A stretch of DNA of 64,000 nucleotides from an uncultured Verrucomicrobiales bacterium (GCA_943789025.1 CALSSN010000002.1:62001-126000); one strand, 5' to 3'. Counted from the first letter of the stretch, positions 37,645 through 47,554 are shown. Made by a program: numbers and translations. The notes: a model not told the origin generated them from the letters alone.

Positions 37645-37665
37645 GAGCGAGGGATCTGAAAGAGC

Positions 37666-38187
37666 TTAGCGCCAGTTGGGACCGTTGAAGGTGCGGCTTT
37701 TCTGGTTCTCGATCCTGGCGATGTCGAATGCCTCTGTGTCTTTGACAAGGATCTTTGTTTGATGCACGAGGAGCCAGAGTTGCCCGAGCAGATGTGAGTC
37801 CTCGAGCCAGAAAGAGAGTTCGTGGGTTTCTTTTTCGCCCGGTTCCAAGGCATCAGGTTTGGCGAACTTGGGAAAGAATGCCGGGATCTCAGACTTCGTG
37901 CTGTCTGTCAGGCGGACGAAGGGGGGAGCGAGCAGCTGGGGCTTGGGAGTGGGATTGTGCAGTGTGATCTTGAGGGTGAGAATAGCGTTCCCATAATCAC
38001 GAGTGAGAGTGATTTTCTTGAGCGTCGAAGCTTTGGAAGAAGGCGAGGCCTTTTGAGAGATCTTCTGGTTGCCGCTTATTTCTTGTCTTGGCTCTCCACG
38101 GTAGGCGGTCGTTACGGCCCAGATTCCGGTGCCGAGGGCAACCAGGCCAATGCCGATGACTGCGGGGTGCCTGAAGAGAGCCGACAT
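37666..38187 (-). CDS. Hypothetical protein with N-terminal membrane anchor
   Basis: 173 residues. A hydrophobic segment at about residues 7-27 (PAVIGIGLVALGTGIWAVTT) is followed by a Ser/Lys-rich linker and a beta-rich domain ('ILTLKITLHNPTPKPQLLAPP', 'LEPGEKETHELSFWL'), resembling small FxLYD/DUF-type immunoglobulin-like domains outside the membrane. I cannot name the family. It lies 21 bp upstream of coaX on the same strand and is divergent from queA. Confidence 0.75.
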   Translation of the reverse strand: MSALFRHPAVIGIGLVALGTGIWAVTTAYRGEPRQEISGNQKISQKASPSSKASTLKKITLTRDYGNAILTLKITLHNPTPKPQLLAPPFVRLTDSTKSEIPAFFPKFAKPDALEPGEKETHELSFWLEDSHLLGQLWLLVHQTKILVKDTEAFDIARIENQKSRTFNGPNWR

Positions 38188-38289
38188 GGGTAGAGCATAA
38201 AAGCGAAGGATGCCATCGGCAAGGAAGCGTCCGGCGAGGGCATCTTCGGTGGTTGAATGAGCTAAACATCAGGATGAGATAGAGAGAAG

Positions 38290-39264
38290 TTGCAATCCTC
38301 CGACTTTCACTACCTCCTTCCCGAAGAGCTGATCGCAACCCGACCGCTCCCCGATCGGTCTGGGTCACGGATGATGGTCGTGGATCGTGCAAGCGGGGAG
38401 ATTTCTCACCGAAGGTTTCGGGACCTGCCAGGCTACCTGAGGCCAGACGATCTTCTGGTCCTCAATGATACCCGGGTGGTGCCCGCGCGTGTTTTCACCG
38501 ATCATGGGCGGAAGGAACTCCTCTGGCTCGAGACGGTGGGTGAGAACCGCTGGCGCTGTCTGGTGAAGCCCGGGCGCAGGATGAGGGAGAACCAGGAGTT
38601 CACGGTAGGGGGTGTTCGTGGGGTGGTGGAGAAGGTGTTGGAGAACGGCGACCGAATTGTGGCTTTCAATGCCCCGATCGACCTGGAAGAGCACGGGCAC
38701 CTAGCACTCCCTCATTACATGAACCGAGAAGATGAGGTGGTGGATCGGGAGCGTTATCAGACAGTTTTTGCGCGCGAGGCAGGGGCGATCGCCGCGCCCA
38801 CCGCGGGCTTGCATTTCACCTGCGAGATGCTCGAAAAGCTGCCTCATACTTCGGTGACGCTCCATGTTGGAGTGGGCACCTTCCGACCGGTGACAGTCGA
38901 GCGGATTGAGGACCATCGCATGCATGCGGAATCTTATGCTATCTCGTCCGAGGCAGCCGAAAAAATCAATGCATCGGAACGAATCGTGGCGGTGGGGACG
39001 ACTGTGACCCGTGTTCTCGAACACGTATGGTCAGAGCATGGAAGGATCGTTCCCGGTTCCGGAGAGACCGAGATTTTTCTCCACCCTGGGAAGCAGTTCG
39101 GCCGCGTGGAGACTCTCCTGACGAACTTTCACCTTCCCGGATCCACCCTGATCATGCTTGTGGCCGCCATGGCTGGCCGGGATCTGATTTTGGAAGCCTA
39201 CCGACAAGCGGTTGCGGAGCGTTATCGCTTTTACAGCTACGGCGATTGCATGCTGATTCTGTAG
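38290..39264 (+). CDS. queA: tRNA preQ1(34) S-adenosylmethionine ribosyltransferase-isomerase
   Basis: 324 residues from a TTG at 38290 preceded by AGAGAGAAG. The N-terminal 'SDFHYLLPEELIATRPLPDRSGSRMMV' matches QueA from its first residues, so TTG is preferred. 'LLVLNDTRVVPAR', 'EAGAIAAPTAGLHFT' (Arg/Pro-Thr-Ala-Gly-Leu-His) and 'LLTNFHLPGSTLIMLV' are the signature blocks. Adds the epoxycyclopentane moiety in queuosine synthesis. No other que genes are in the window. Confidence 0.95.
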   Translation: MQSSDFHYLLPEELIATRPLPDRSGSRMMVVDRASGEISHRRFRDLPGYLRPDDLLVLNDTRVVPARVFTDHGRKELLWLETVGENRWRCLVKPGRRMRENQEFTVGGVRGVVEKVLENGDRIVAFNAPIDLEEHGHLALPHYMNREDEVVDRERYQTVFAREAGAIAAPTAGLHFTCEMLEKLPHTSVTLHVGVGTFRPVTVERIEDHRMHAESYAISSEAAEKINASERIVAVGTTVTRVLEHVWSEHGRIVPGSGETEIFLHPGKQFGRVETLLTNFHLPGSTLIMLVAAMAGRDLILEAYRQAVAERYRFYSYGDCMLIL

Positions 39265-39365
39265 GAATTGGAAATCAGCTGGGAAGGGTTGCCGTCGGTG
39301 AGCTTGTTCCCCCAACCATCTTCGGCCTCCTCTTGATGGAGAGAGAGAGACCGCAGGTGAGCGGC

Positions 39366-39842
39366 CTATCGGTAGCAGTAGGTGAGAGCTAAGTGGGCGG
39401 GCGTGGCCCCGAGGTTGATCACGCGAAGGCGATGCCTTCCGGTGGTCTTTGGCTTGAGGTGAAGAACGTGGAGGGCACCGTCATGGTAAAGGTAGGAGCT
39501 CTCCTCGACACGTTTTCCTGTGGCATCGCAGACGGTGAAAGTAAGCGCATCTGTCTGCTCGCGGCTGGCTAAAAGAAAACAGTAGGTATTCTGTTCGAGG
39601 AGATAGACGTCCAGATCGATGGTCTTTCCAGCTGGCAGATGCCTCTCGGTCATGACGGCTCTTCGCTCGTAGCCGTCTCCAGCCAGCACGCGCGCTGCAT
39701 GCAAAGATACCGACGCGGGCAAGATTTCCTGTTCCTCTGCGCAGAGAGCGGAGCAGCCCGTGGCAAGAAGGAGAAGAGCGAGCACTGTTCCAAGGCAACT
39801 CAGGGCTCGTGGATCTTGGCAAGAAAACCAGCCGGCTGTCAT
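39366..39842 (-). CDS. Putative lipoprotein of unknown function
   Basis: 158 residues. The N-terminus has a hydrophobic stretch (LSCLGTVLALLLLATGC) ending in a plausible lipobox LATGC, so a membrane-attached lipoprotein is likely; the true start may be internal to the first 10 residues. The mature part is beta-rich ('GKTIDLDVYLLEQNTYCFLLAS', 'TTGRHRLRVINLG'), like small carbohydrate-binding or pre-peptidase C-terminal domains, but I do not recognise it firmly. Its ATG overlaps the stop of the upstream gene by 4 bp, implying translational coupling. Confidence 0.75.
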   Translation of the reverse strand: MTAGWFSCQDPRALSCLGTVLALLLLATGCSALCAEEQEILPASVSLHAARVLAGDGYERRAVMTERHLPAGKTIDLDVYLLEQNTYCFLLASREQTDALTFTVCDATGKRVEESSYLYHDGALHVLHLKPKTTGRHRLRVINLGATPAHLALTYCYR

Positions 39843-40657
39843 CGCTGCGCCTCCATGGTTCGGTTTAGAAAGTTACGGATTTTTTCGGCAGTCGCCGCGA
39901 CATGCTCGGAGACGTCCTCTTCAGGAGTGACCTGGGACCATCGCACGCGAAGTCGCTCAAGCTCTTCGCTTAGGTCACGAAGAAAAGGAATCTCACGCGT
40001 TGAGGCAGGGAGCCTGGTGATACGCTCGATGAGCGTGGCATAGTAGACGGGATCGTCGATTCCCACGGGGTGACTGTCCTGGCTGGCAATGGCCGCGCAG
40101 ACATCGAGACAACGCAGCTGGTGGCCAAGCCCGATCAGGGTTGTGAGAGGGGCGTCCATTTGATTTTTGAGAAGCAGCTGAAAGCTCCCTTCGAGTGCTT
40201 CGATTTCAAACCTGAGACATGGCCAGTTCTGCTTTTCGGCGAACTCATGGATGGCTGGCAGGCGGTTGTCCAAGGCTTCGGCCAGGCCAAGGAGGGTGAG
40301 ACAGTCCCGGACGTCTTGGATCGAGTTTCTCACATACTGCGCGTCCCTCGCTTCAGCCGCAAGAAGCGTCTCGCAGAGGAGCGAGCCGAGGGCGAAGGCG
40401 GAGTGGTTGCGCTTCCGGTGCGGCAGGGACGAGGTGGCGCGGTAGAATTGCCGCCAGCGTGGGTTGGCCTCACGTGCGGCAGCCCGAAACAGCTCCGGGG
40501 AGCTCGGCAGTTCGAGGGGCGCGTGCAATCCTGACGCTCTCCCAGCTACTTCCTGCTGAGGCGGCTCAGCACGGATCGCCGGGCCGGAAAAAAGAATCAC
40601 CCAGATCACCCGGATGAAAAGGACATGCCCAGGTCTTCGGCACACCCTGGAGGCCAT
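39839..40657 (-). CDS. Exported hypothetical protein, mainly helical
   Basis: 272 residues from the ATG at 40657 (the frame runs 78 nt upstream into the glmS end). A signal peptide (VLFIRVIWVILFSGPAIRA) precedes a soluble, mainly helical domain with no recognised motif. It begins 31 bp after glmS and overlaps the following lipoprotein gene by ATGA. The pair is probably co-transcribed with glmS, but there is no evidence that they act in hexosamine metabolism. Confidence 0.75.
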   Translation of the reverse strand: MASRVCRRPGHVLFIRVIWVILFSGPAIRAEPPQQEVAGRASGLHAPLELPSSPELFRAAAREANPRWRQFYRATSSLPHRKRNHSAFALGSLLCETLLAAEARDAQYVRNSIQDVRDCLTLLGLAEALDNRLPAIHEFAEKQNWPCLRFEIEALEGSFQLLLKNQMDAPLTTLIGLGHQLRCLDVCAAIASQDSHPVGIDDPVYYATLIERITRLPASTREIPFLRDLSEELERLRVRWSQVTPEEDVSEHVAATAEKIRNFLNRTMEAQR

Positions 40658-40688
40658 CGGGGCAGGATTACCCGACAGGGGATTGTGA

Positions 40689-42542
40689 TTACTCAACCGT
40701 GACACTTTTGGCAAGATTTCTCGGCTTATCCACATCGCAGCCGCGCTCCGCTGCGATGTAGTAGGAAAGAAGCTGCAAGGGAACGATGGAGAGGAGAGGT
40801 GTCAGAGGAGGCGGAGCAGAGGGAATGTAAAGCACCTCATCGCAGATGCGCTCCAGCCCGGTTTTACCTTCGGTGGTGATGCCGATGATCGGCCCTTTTC
40901 TCGCCTTCACCTCTTCGATGTTGCTGACATTTTTTTCGTAGACGGCATCGTCCGGGGCGATGAAGACGGAGGGAGTCTCTTTGCTCACGAGCGCAATGAC
41001 TCCGTGCTTCAGTTCGCCACTGGCATGCCCTGATGCCTGAATGTAGCTGATCTCCTTCATCTTGAGAGCGGCCTCGAGGGCGATGGGATAGTTGAACTGG
41101 CGCCCCATAAAAAGCATCGACTCGGTAGCGCTGAAACGCTGAGCCACTTCTTTGATCCTGTCGGCCCCATCGAGGATCGTCCGTATCTTTTCCGGGATTT
41201 TCTCAAGCTCCGCGATGAGCTCAAGTCCGTCGGTTGTCGAGAGGTGACGGATCCTTCCGAGGAGGAGCGAAAGGAGAGTCAGGATGGTCACCTGGGAGGT
41301 AAAAGTCTTGGTTGCTGCCACCCCGATCTCGATGCCGGCGTGCATGTAAACCCCCCCGTCACTCTCTCGGGCGATGGTGCTCGCAATTCCATTGACGATG
41401 CCAAGGACACGGCACCCTTTCCGCTTGCCCTCACGGAGAGCGGCAAGTGAATCGAGAGTTTCGCCGCTTTGACTGATGACAAACTGGAGAGTGTTTTTGT
41501 CAGTGGGAATGTTGCGGTAGCGGAACTCGCTGGAGATCTCGACTTCGGTCGGGATTCGAGCGAGTGATTCAAGAAGGTATTCGCCCACCATGGCAGCGTG
41601 CGACGCCGTGCCGCAACCGGTGAGGATGATCCGGTCGACTTCTCGGAGCTCACGGGAAGTCATCTGCAGGCCGCCCAGCATGGCGGTGGCGTCCTCCTTG
41701 GAGAGGCGTCCCCTCATCGCATCCCGCAGCGCCTGAGGCTGCTCATGGATCTCCTTGAGCATGTAATGCGGGTAGTCGCCGATTTCCGCGGCGTCTTCCG
41801 CCAACTCCACTTCACTGATTTCGTAGTCCGCCTTGCCGCCGGAGAGCGCACTGATCTCGAAGGCGTTCTTTCGGATCGTGACAAGGTCGCCATCGTTGAG
41901 GTAAATTGCCTCGCGGGTGTGGGTGATCATGGCGGACACATCACTGGCGAGGAAATGTTCGTTTTCTCCCAAGCCGAGGACGAGAGGACTTCCGAGGCGG
42001 GCTCCCATGATCAGACCGGGAATGTCCGCGTGTGCGATTGCGATTCCATAGGTGCCAGTGACACGGGAAAGTGCTTTTTTGATGGCGTCGGTGAGGCGTG
42101 CCGCAAGCGAGGTGGAATTCTCTTCTTCAGCGTAGTAGCGACCGATCAATTGAGCGAGCACTTCGGAATCGGTGTCGGATTTGAACGTGTGGTCGAGCTC
42201 GATCAACTCGGTGCGGAGCTCCTGATAATTTTCGATCACACCGTTGTGGACGAGGGCGAGCTTTCCGCTCTGGTCGAAATGTGGGTGTGCGTTGCTGTCG
42301 GTAGGCTCACCGTGGGTCGCCCAGCGGGTATGCGAGATGCCGGTGTTCCCCTCAATCTTCGAGGAAGCGACCAGCTTCCTCAGGTTTTCGATTCTGCCCG
42401 CACATTTACGAACCTCAAGCACACCGTCGTGAAGCACGGCCATTCCTGAGGAGTCGTAGCCTCGGTATTCGAGCCGCCTGAGCCCATCAAGGAGGATGGA
42501 GGGGGCTGATTTTTCGCCTACGTAACCGATGATGCCGCACAT
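40689..42542 (-). CDS. glmS: Glutamine-fructose-6-phosphate aminotransferase (isomerizing)
   Basis: 617 residues. Makes glucosamine-6-phosphate for peptidoglycan and LPS. The N-terminal Ntn glutaminase starts MCGIIGYVG with nucleophile Cys2 and contains 'HTRWATHGEPTDSNAHPH'. Two SIS domains follow ('ILTGCGTASHAAMVGEYLLE', 'ISQSGETLDSLAALR', 'GIEIGVAATKTFTSQV', 'EISYIQASGHASGELKHG'), and the C-terminus ends 'VDKPRNLAKSVTVE'. Full length. No glmS ribozyme is evident upstream. Confidence 0.97.
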   Translation of the reverse strand: MCGIIGYVGEKSAPSILLDGLRRLEYRGYDSSGMAVLHDGVLEVRKCAGRIENLRKLVASSKIEGNTGISHTRWATHGEPTDSNAHPHFDQSGKLALVHNGVIENYQELRTELIELDHTFKSDTDSEVLAQLIGRYYAEEENSTSLAARLTDAIKKALSRVTGTYGIAIAHADIPGLIMGARLGSPLVLGLGENEHFLASDVSAMITHTREAIYLNDGDLVTIRKNAFEISALSGGKADYEISEVELAEDAAEIGDYPHYMLKEIHEQPQALRDAMRGRLSKEDATAMLGGLQMTSRELREVDRIILTGCGTASHAAMVGEYLLESLARIPTEVEISSEFRYRNIPTDKNTLQFVISQSGETLDSLAALREGKRKGCRVLGIVNGIASTIARESDGGVYMHAGIEIGVAATKTFTSQVTILTLLSLLLGRIRHLSTTDGLELIAELEKIPEKIRTILDGADRIKEVAQRFSATESMLFMGRQFNYPIALEAALKMKEISYIQASGHASGELKHGVIALVSKETPSVFIAPDDAVYEKNVSNIEEVKARKGPIIGITTEGKTGLERICDEVLYIPSAPPPLTPLLSIVPLQLLSYYIAAERGCDVDKPRNLAKSVTVE

Positions 42543-43069
42543 GTGAGAAGAGGGAGGATAGAAGGTGATTCAGGTGGATTCTATGGAAGGAGGCCGTGCC
42601 GGGAAAGGCTGGCAACCTCTGCCAGAAAGAGAGAAGTATCCTTGCATTCCCGGAGAAGGTCAAATCGACTTCTTGAGGTGTTTTGGAAGCCTGAGAAGGA
42701 CGCAATAAATGTTGGCGGCAACGGTTCGTAAGGTAAGACGAGCGCCCGAAATGAGCCAAGGCGAGCGCACCGATGTCAGAAAGGAAGCAGAAAAAGATAT
42801 TGAAAGAAAATAGCGTAAAAATTAAGTGATTTTCTTAACCCATTAAATATAAAACAATTATAAAATTTCATAACCGAAAAAAAAACAAAAAAACAAAAAA
42901 ACCTTGAGTCACCCCCTACATCTTGTGCATGATTCGCGTCGGGGGACCTACATGTAGTGAATCTCTCCTGGCTTTGGTCACGCAGATGACCTCCCGGGAG
43001 ATGCACTTTGTGTTGGTTTTCTTGTCTGTCAAAAAGTTGGCAAATCCGTAAAATCAACAAGTACAAAAT
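42543..43069. other. Intergenic region between divergent glmS and nrdB, AT-rich with A tracts
   Basis: 527 bp with no supported gene; a 155-codon minus-strand frame (42776-43243) mostly overlaps nrdB and has no signature. 42,810-42,901 is strongly AT-rich, with phased A runs at about 42,876-42,901 that should bend DNA and could act as a promoter UP-like element for nrdB. The section before nrdB has inverted repeats listed separately. Confidence 0.5.
42912..43001 (+). promoter_or_regulatory. Candidate structured 5' leader of nrdB
   Basis: Three inverted repeats lie in a row: CCCCC (42912-42916) with GGGGG (42941-42945); a palindrome CTACATGTAG (42948-42957); and a compound hairpin with outer TCTCC (42964-42968)/GGAGA (42997-43001) and inner GGTCA (42976-42980)/TGACC (42987-42991) around a 6-nt loop. 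They end 68 bp before nrdB. An RNA leader, or binding sites for a regulator such as NrdR, is possible. I could not match a consensus NrdR box. Confidence 0.35.
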
Positions 43070-44155
43070 ATGGAAAAAACGTTCGTTCTGGGGCCCCGAT
43101 CTTTTGTTCTCGACCAAGGTAAAGCAGAAGAGGCGTATGCCGCGAAGGCTGTCATCAATGGTCGGGAAACGATGACTTTCAATCTGTTGCCCTTGCGATA
43201 CCAGTGGGCCTATGACCTTTACCAGGTCATGAAAAAGAACCACTGGGAGCCCGAGGATGTCGGGATGCAGAAGGACGTGGAGCAGTGGCGGTCGTCAGAA
43301 ATTCTTTCGGACAGTGAACGCTGGATCATTCGCATGGGTATCGGTTATTTTTCCGCTGCTGAAGGGATTGTAGGGGACAACATCATCCACGTAGTCAGAG
43401 AACTGGTCACTGCTCCGGAACTGAAACTCGTTCTCGGGCGCCATGCTCACGAGGAGAATATCCACGCTGACAGCCTCCTTTACATGATCAGTTCCCTGGG
43501 AATCAATCCGCATGAATGCGAAGCCATTTTCGAGCAGATCGAGACGGTCCGGAGGAAGAATGAATTTGTTACAAAAATCTCCAAGGACCTGAGAAGGGAC
43601 ATCGACTTGACTCTGGTCGAGAACAAGCAATTGCTCGCCAAGAATATTTTTGTTTTCGGGCAATGCATGGAGGGGACGCAGTTTTACGGTCTCTTCGGAA
43701 TGATCCTGAGTCTTTATCGCCAGAATAAGTTCCCGGGAATCGGTCAGATGTTCCGCTACACCCTGAGAGATGAGTCGAATCATATCGAAGTCTTCCGCAA
43801 TCTCTTCATGGATCTCGTCGAAGAGAACAAGGAAATCTGGACACCTGAGTTCCGGGAAGAGCTTCGCGAGACGATGCGGGAAGCGGTGCAGTTGGAGAAA
43901 GATTTCATTGAGGACTGCCTGCCCATGAGCTCGGTTGGTCTCAGCGCATCGGAGTTCATGCCTTACATCGATTACATCGCAGACCGGCGGCTTCAGGGCG
44001 TGGGCCTTGAGCCACTGATAGGAGGTGTGGAGAATCCGTTTCCGTGGCTCGCGGAACTCATGGACATCAATAAAGAGCAAAACTTCTTCGAAGGCCGGGT
44101 CACCGAGTATCAGAAATCCTCTGCCCTTGGCGCGGTGGATGACGATCTTCTCTAG
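43070..44155 (+). CDS. nrdB: Ribonucleotide reductase small subunit, class Ic-like (no radical tyrosine)
   Basis: 361 residues. Supplies the radical cofactor for NrdA. Metal ligands by position: Glu98 ('SAAEGIVGDN'), Glu129 and His132 ('EENIH'), Glu201 ('CMEGTQF'), Glu235 and His238 ('RDESNHI'). Class Ia proteins have Asp at the first site and the radical Tyr four residues after the His; here these are Glu98 and Leu136. That combination matches the R2c subgroup defined from Chlamydia, which uses a Mn(IV)/Fe(III) cofactor instead of a tyrosyl radical. The cofactor is inferred. nrdA follows after 67 bp. Confidence 0.93.
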   Translation: MEKTFVLGPRSFVLDQGKAEEAYAAKAVINGRETMTFNLLPLRYQWAYDLYQVMKKNHWEPEDVGMQKDVEQWRSSEILSDSERWIIRMGIGYFSAAEGIVGDNIIHVVRELVTAPELKLVLGRHAHEENIHADSLLYMISSLGINPHECEAIFEQIETVRRKNEFVTKISKDLRRDIDLTLVENKQLLAKNIFVFGQCMEGTQFYGLFGMILSLYRQNKFPGIGQMFRYTLRDESNHIEVFRNLFMDLVEENKEIWTPEFREELRETMREAVQLEKDFIEDCLPMSSVGLSASEFMPYIDYIADRRLQGVGLEPLIGGVENPFPWLAELMDINKEQNFFEGRVTEYQKSSALGAVDDDLL

Positions 44156-44222
44156 GAAGTTCCGGGAGAGGTTTAAGAGACAAAATACAATATCATTTAG
44201 CCGAAAGAACACGAGAACAACG

Positions 44223-47200
44223 ATGATCAGTAAAGACTTTTTCGAAGAGGACATCGCCCTGAAAAAACTCGCCATCGGACCGAGTTCGGAACGACCGCGT
44301 TACGATTGGCGAGGCGTTACCGAGGAGTCACCATTAAAAAACACGGCGCGGATTGCAGTGAGCGCCGAGGATGGTAAAAACGGGACTTTTGATCTCGCTG
44401 AGATTGCGGATGGGCTTGGAAATGCGCTGACTGCTCTCCTCGTTTCCCGGAGCGAGGAGGATATTTTTAACGAGAAAAACCAGAAACTGGTTGCGGAAGT
44501 GGCGCAAGCCGTTGCCGAAGAACTCGTCGGAAAAGTAGCGGCAGGCGGGGACGATGCCACAGTCACTCAGGATGAGGTGAATCGGATTACCCAGGAGGTA
44601 CTCGTCAAGCGCCATGCCTATGACCTTGCCAAGAGCTATCTTCTCCAGACTCGCTACGTGGATGGCACGATACGCTCGGTGACCCCCTGCAATGGCAGGA
44701 AGGTGATTCGCCGGAACGGGGAAGTCGTGACCTGGAACCCGGACAAGATCGAAACTGCGGTCAAACGGGCGTTTCTTGAGCTGGAGGTTGATCCTTCCCC
44801 TGCCGAGGCGATCGCCCGGTGTCTGACCGAAGAGATTGTGGGCGGTGACCAGGAGTATCTGCACATTGAAGACCTGCAGGACAAGGTGCAGGAGGAACTC
44901 ATGCGCCAGGGTTACTACAAAGTTGCCGAGGCTTACATTCTCTACCGCGCCCGCCGAGCGGAGCACCGGGTCAAAGAGGTCAAGGCTTGGGAAAAGGAGC
45001 AGGAGAGCGGAGAACACCAGGATGCGCTGATCCTAGTGACACGGGAGGATAAAACGACCTACCTCTGGGACGGCGCAGATCTTCGCAAGCGGGTCGAATT
45101 TGCCAGCATTGGTCTCGACCTCTGCCTGACGCAGGAGCAGATCATTGATGAGCTGAAGCGTTCGATTTTTTCGGAGATAGATGATCGTCAACTCGAGAAA
45201 ACCATCACCCTCAATGCCAAGGCCCTGATTGAGAAAGACGCCGATTTCTCTAAGTTTGCCGCACGGATTCTCCTCAGTTACATCTACGAGGAAGTGCTCG
45301 AATGGGATATCGTAGCCGATGGGATCGGCAAGCTTCAGGAGGTCCATCGCAAGGCCTTTAAGCGGAATCTTGCCCGCGGTGTTGAGCTCGGGCGCATCGA
45401 GCCGAAGATGCTGGAGCTTGATCTCTCACGGTTGTCAGAGCTGATTGACCCCGCTGCTGACCTCGACTTTGATTTTCTGGGGATTCAGACTCTTTACGAT
45501 CGTTATCTGATCGTAGACAAGCAAGCGGATGTGCAGCGTCGCCTGGAGGACGCCGCAGCTGTTCTGGATGCGGGTTGCAATGGGGCTGTTTCTTCATGAG
45601 GAGTCGCAGGAAGAAAATATTGGAAATCTTTACAGGCTCTACTGTTCTCGACGTTTCTGTTCCTCTACTCCGACGCTATTCAATTCAGGAACCCTGCACT
45701 CGCAGCTCTCATCCTGCTATCTTTACAAGGTCGACGACTCGATCGAATCGATCATGCAGCGTGGTATTGCGGAGAACGCTTACCTCTCAAAATGGGCGGG
45801 AGGTCTCGGCGGCAGCTGGACGGCGGTCCGCGGCACGGGTGGTCACATCCACGGAACCAATGGCGAGAGCCAGGGCGTCATCCCGTTCCTCAAGTTGCAC
45901 AATGACCAGCTCTGCGCGGTGAACCAGGGGGGGAAACGGAAAGGATCGGGCTGTGCTTACCTCGAGACGTGGCACAACGATATCTTCGACTTCCTGGAAC
46001 TGCGCAAAAACACCGGGGATGAGCGTCGCAGGACGCACGACATGAACACGGCGAACTGGATTCCGGACCTCTTTATGAAACGGATGGAGGCACGGAAGAA
46101 CTGGACGCTTTTCCGTTCCTCGGACGTTGCGGACCTTCATGACCTTTACGGCAAGGCATTCGAGGATCGTTACATGGAATACGAGGCATTGGGAGAAGAA
46201 GGGAAAATCTTCAGTGAAAACATTCCCGCCATCGACCTCTGGAAGGCGATGCTCAAGATGATCTTCGAGACCGGCCATCCATGGATCACCTTCAAGGATC
46301 CATGCAACGTCAGAAGTCCCCAGGACCACTGCGGAGTCATTCACAGTTCCAACCTTTGCACAGAGATTACTCTTAACACCGGCCCGGAAGAGACCGCGGT
46401 GTGCAACCTCGGGTCGGTGGTGCTCGAAAACCACCTCACCGAGCAGGGTGAAATCGATCACGAGAAGCTGCGTGAAACCATCAGCATCGCGGTGCGGGCA
46501 CTCGATAACGTGATCGACATCAACTTCTATCCGACCGAGGCGGCCGCCTGCTCCAACCGGAGGCATCGTCCCATCGGCATGGGAGTCATGGGGCTTCAGA
46601 ATTCACTCTACCGAAAAGGGATTTCCTTCGCTTCAGAAAGCGCGGTGGAGTTCAATGACGAGTTCATGGAAGCGATTGCCTACTACGCCTACGAGGCCAG
46701 TTGTGATCTCGCGGCCGAGCGTGGGACTTACGAGAGCTACGAGGGTTCCAAGTGGTCTCGGGGCATTCTCCCGCCCGATACGGTGGACCTTCTGGAAGAA
46801 CAGCGTGGGATGAAAATCGATGTCCCTCGGGGTGGAAAGATGGACTGGGCGCCGCTGCGGAAAAAGATCGCGCGTCACGGGATGCGTAACAGCAATGTTC
46901 TCGCTATCGCACCGACGGCGACCATTTCGAATATCATGGGCTCGAGCCCGTGCATTGAGCCGCACTACAAGAATCTTTTCGTGAAGTCGAATCTCTCAGG
47001 AGACTTCGTGATCCTGAATCAGTTTCTTGTTCGCGATCTGAAAGCCCGGGATCTGTGGGACAGCGAGATGTGTTCGAAGCTTAAGTACCATGATGGTGAG
47101 CTTGGCGAGATCGAAGAGATCCCGGCCGATATTAAAGAAAAATACATCACGGCATTCGGCATACCTTTCCGGTATTTTGTTGACGCAGCAGCTCGGCGCC

Positions 47201-47475
47201 AGAAATGGATTGATCAATCGCAGTCGGTGAACCTGTTCCTCGCCGAGCCAGATCTGAAAGCGCTCTCCCACATGTATCGGGCAGCATGGAGCCAGGGACT
47301 GAAGACCACTTATTATCTTCGCACTCTCGGAGCTTCGAGGATTGAAAAAAGCACCATTGACGTGAAAAAAGAGGTGCGAGGGGTCGTCGGGACTTACCGT
47401 GAGGCGGTAGCAAAGACCGCCGAGGCGCGTGCCTGCGAGATCGGCAACGGTGATGAATGTGAGGCTTGCCAGTAA
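44223..47475 (+). CDS. nrdA: Ribonucleotide reductase large subunit with N-terminal ATP cones, interrupted by one frameshift
   Basis: About 1,083 residues when the frames at 44223-45548 and 45549-47475 are joined. ATP cones lie at about residues 155-250 ('[20 protein letters not shown]') and 265-360, with a weaker cone-like region at 40-150. The catalytic barrel has 'STPTLFNSG', Cys in '[10 protein letters not shown]', 'NLCTEI' (Asn, Cys, Glu), 'AVCNLGSV', the radical-path Tyr pair in '[10 protein letters not shown]' and a C-terminal Cys pair in 'ECEACQ'. Removing one G near 45548 restores '[14 protein letters not shown]'. The long multi-cone layout recalls chlamydial NrdA. Confidence 0.92.
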
Positions 47476-47491
47476 AAAAATAAGAGCAGCA

Positions 47492-47554
47492 ATCAGGGAA
47501 ATTCGAAGCCCAGGGCAGGGCGTCGTTGTTCGGGTTCCTGGGGAAAGCCCTGAT
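47492..47554 (+). terminator. Nested hairpin after nrdA
   Basis: Outer stem ATCAGGG (47492-47498)/CCCTGAT (47548-47554) encloses an inner stem CCCAGG (47509-47514)/CCTGGG (47537-47542). It starts 17 bp past the nrdA stop. There is no U tract directly after, so it may be an mRNA 3'-end structure rather than a standard intrinsic terminator. Confidence 0.4.

Noticed and set aside
42543-42640. glmS ribozyme upstream of glmS
   Set aside because: No recognisable pseudoknot core or cleavage-site context. The ribozyme is mainly a Firmicutes feature.
42776-43243. 155-codon minus-strand frame upstream of nrdB
   Set aside because: About 170 bp overlap the nrdB start and the rest is AT-rich non-coding sequence.
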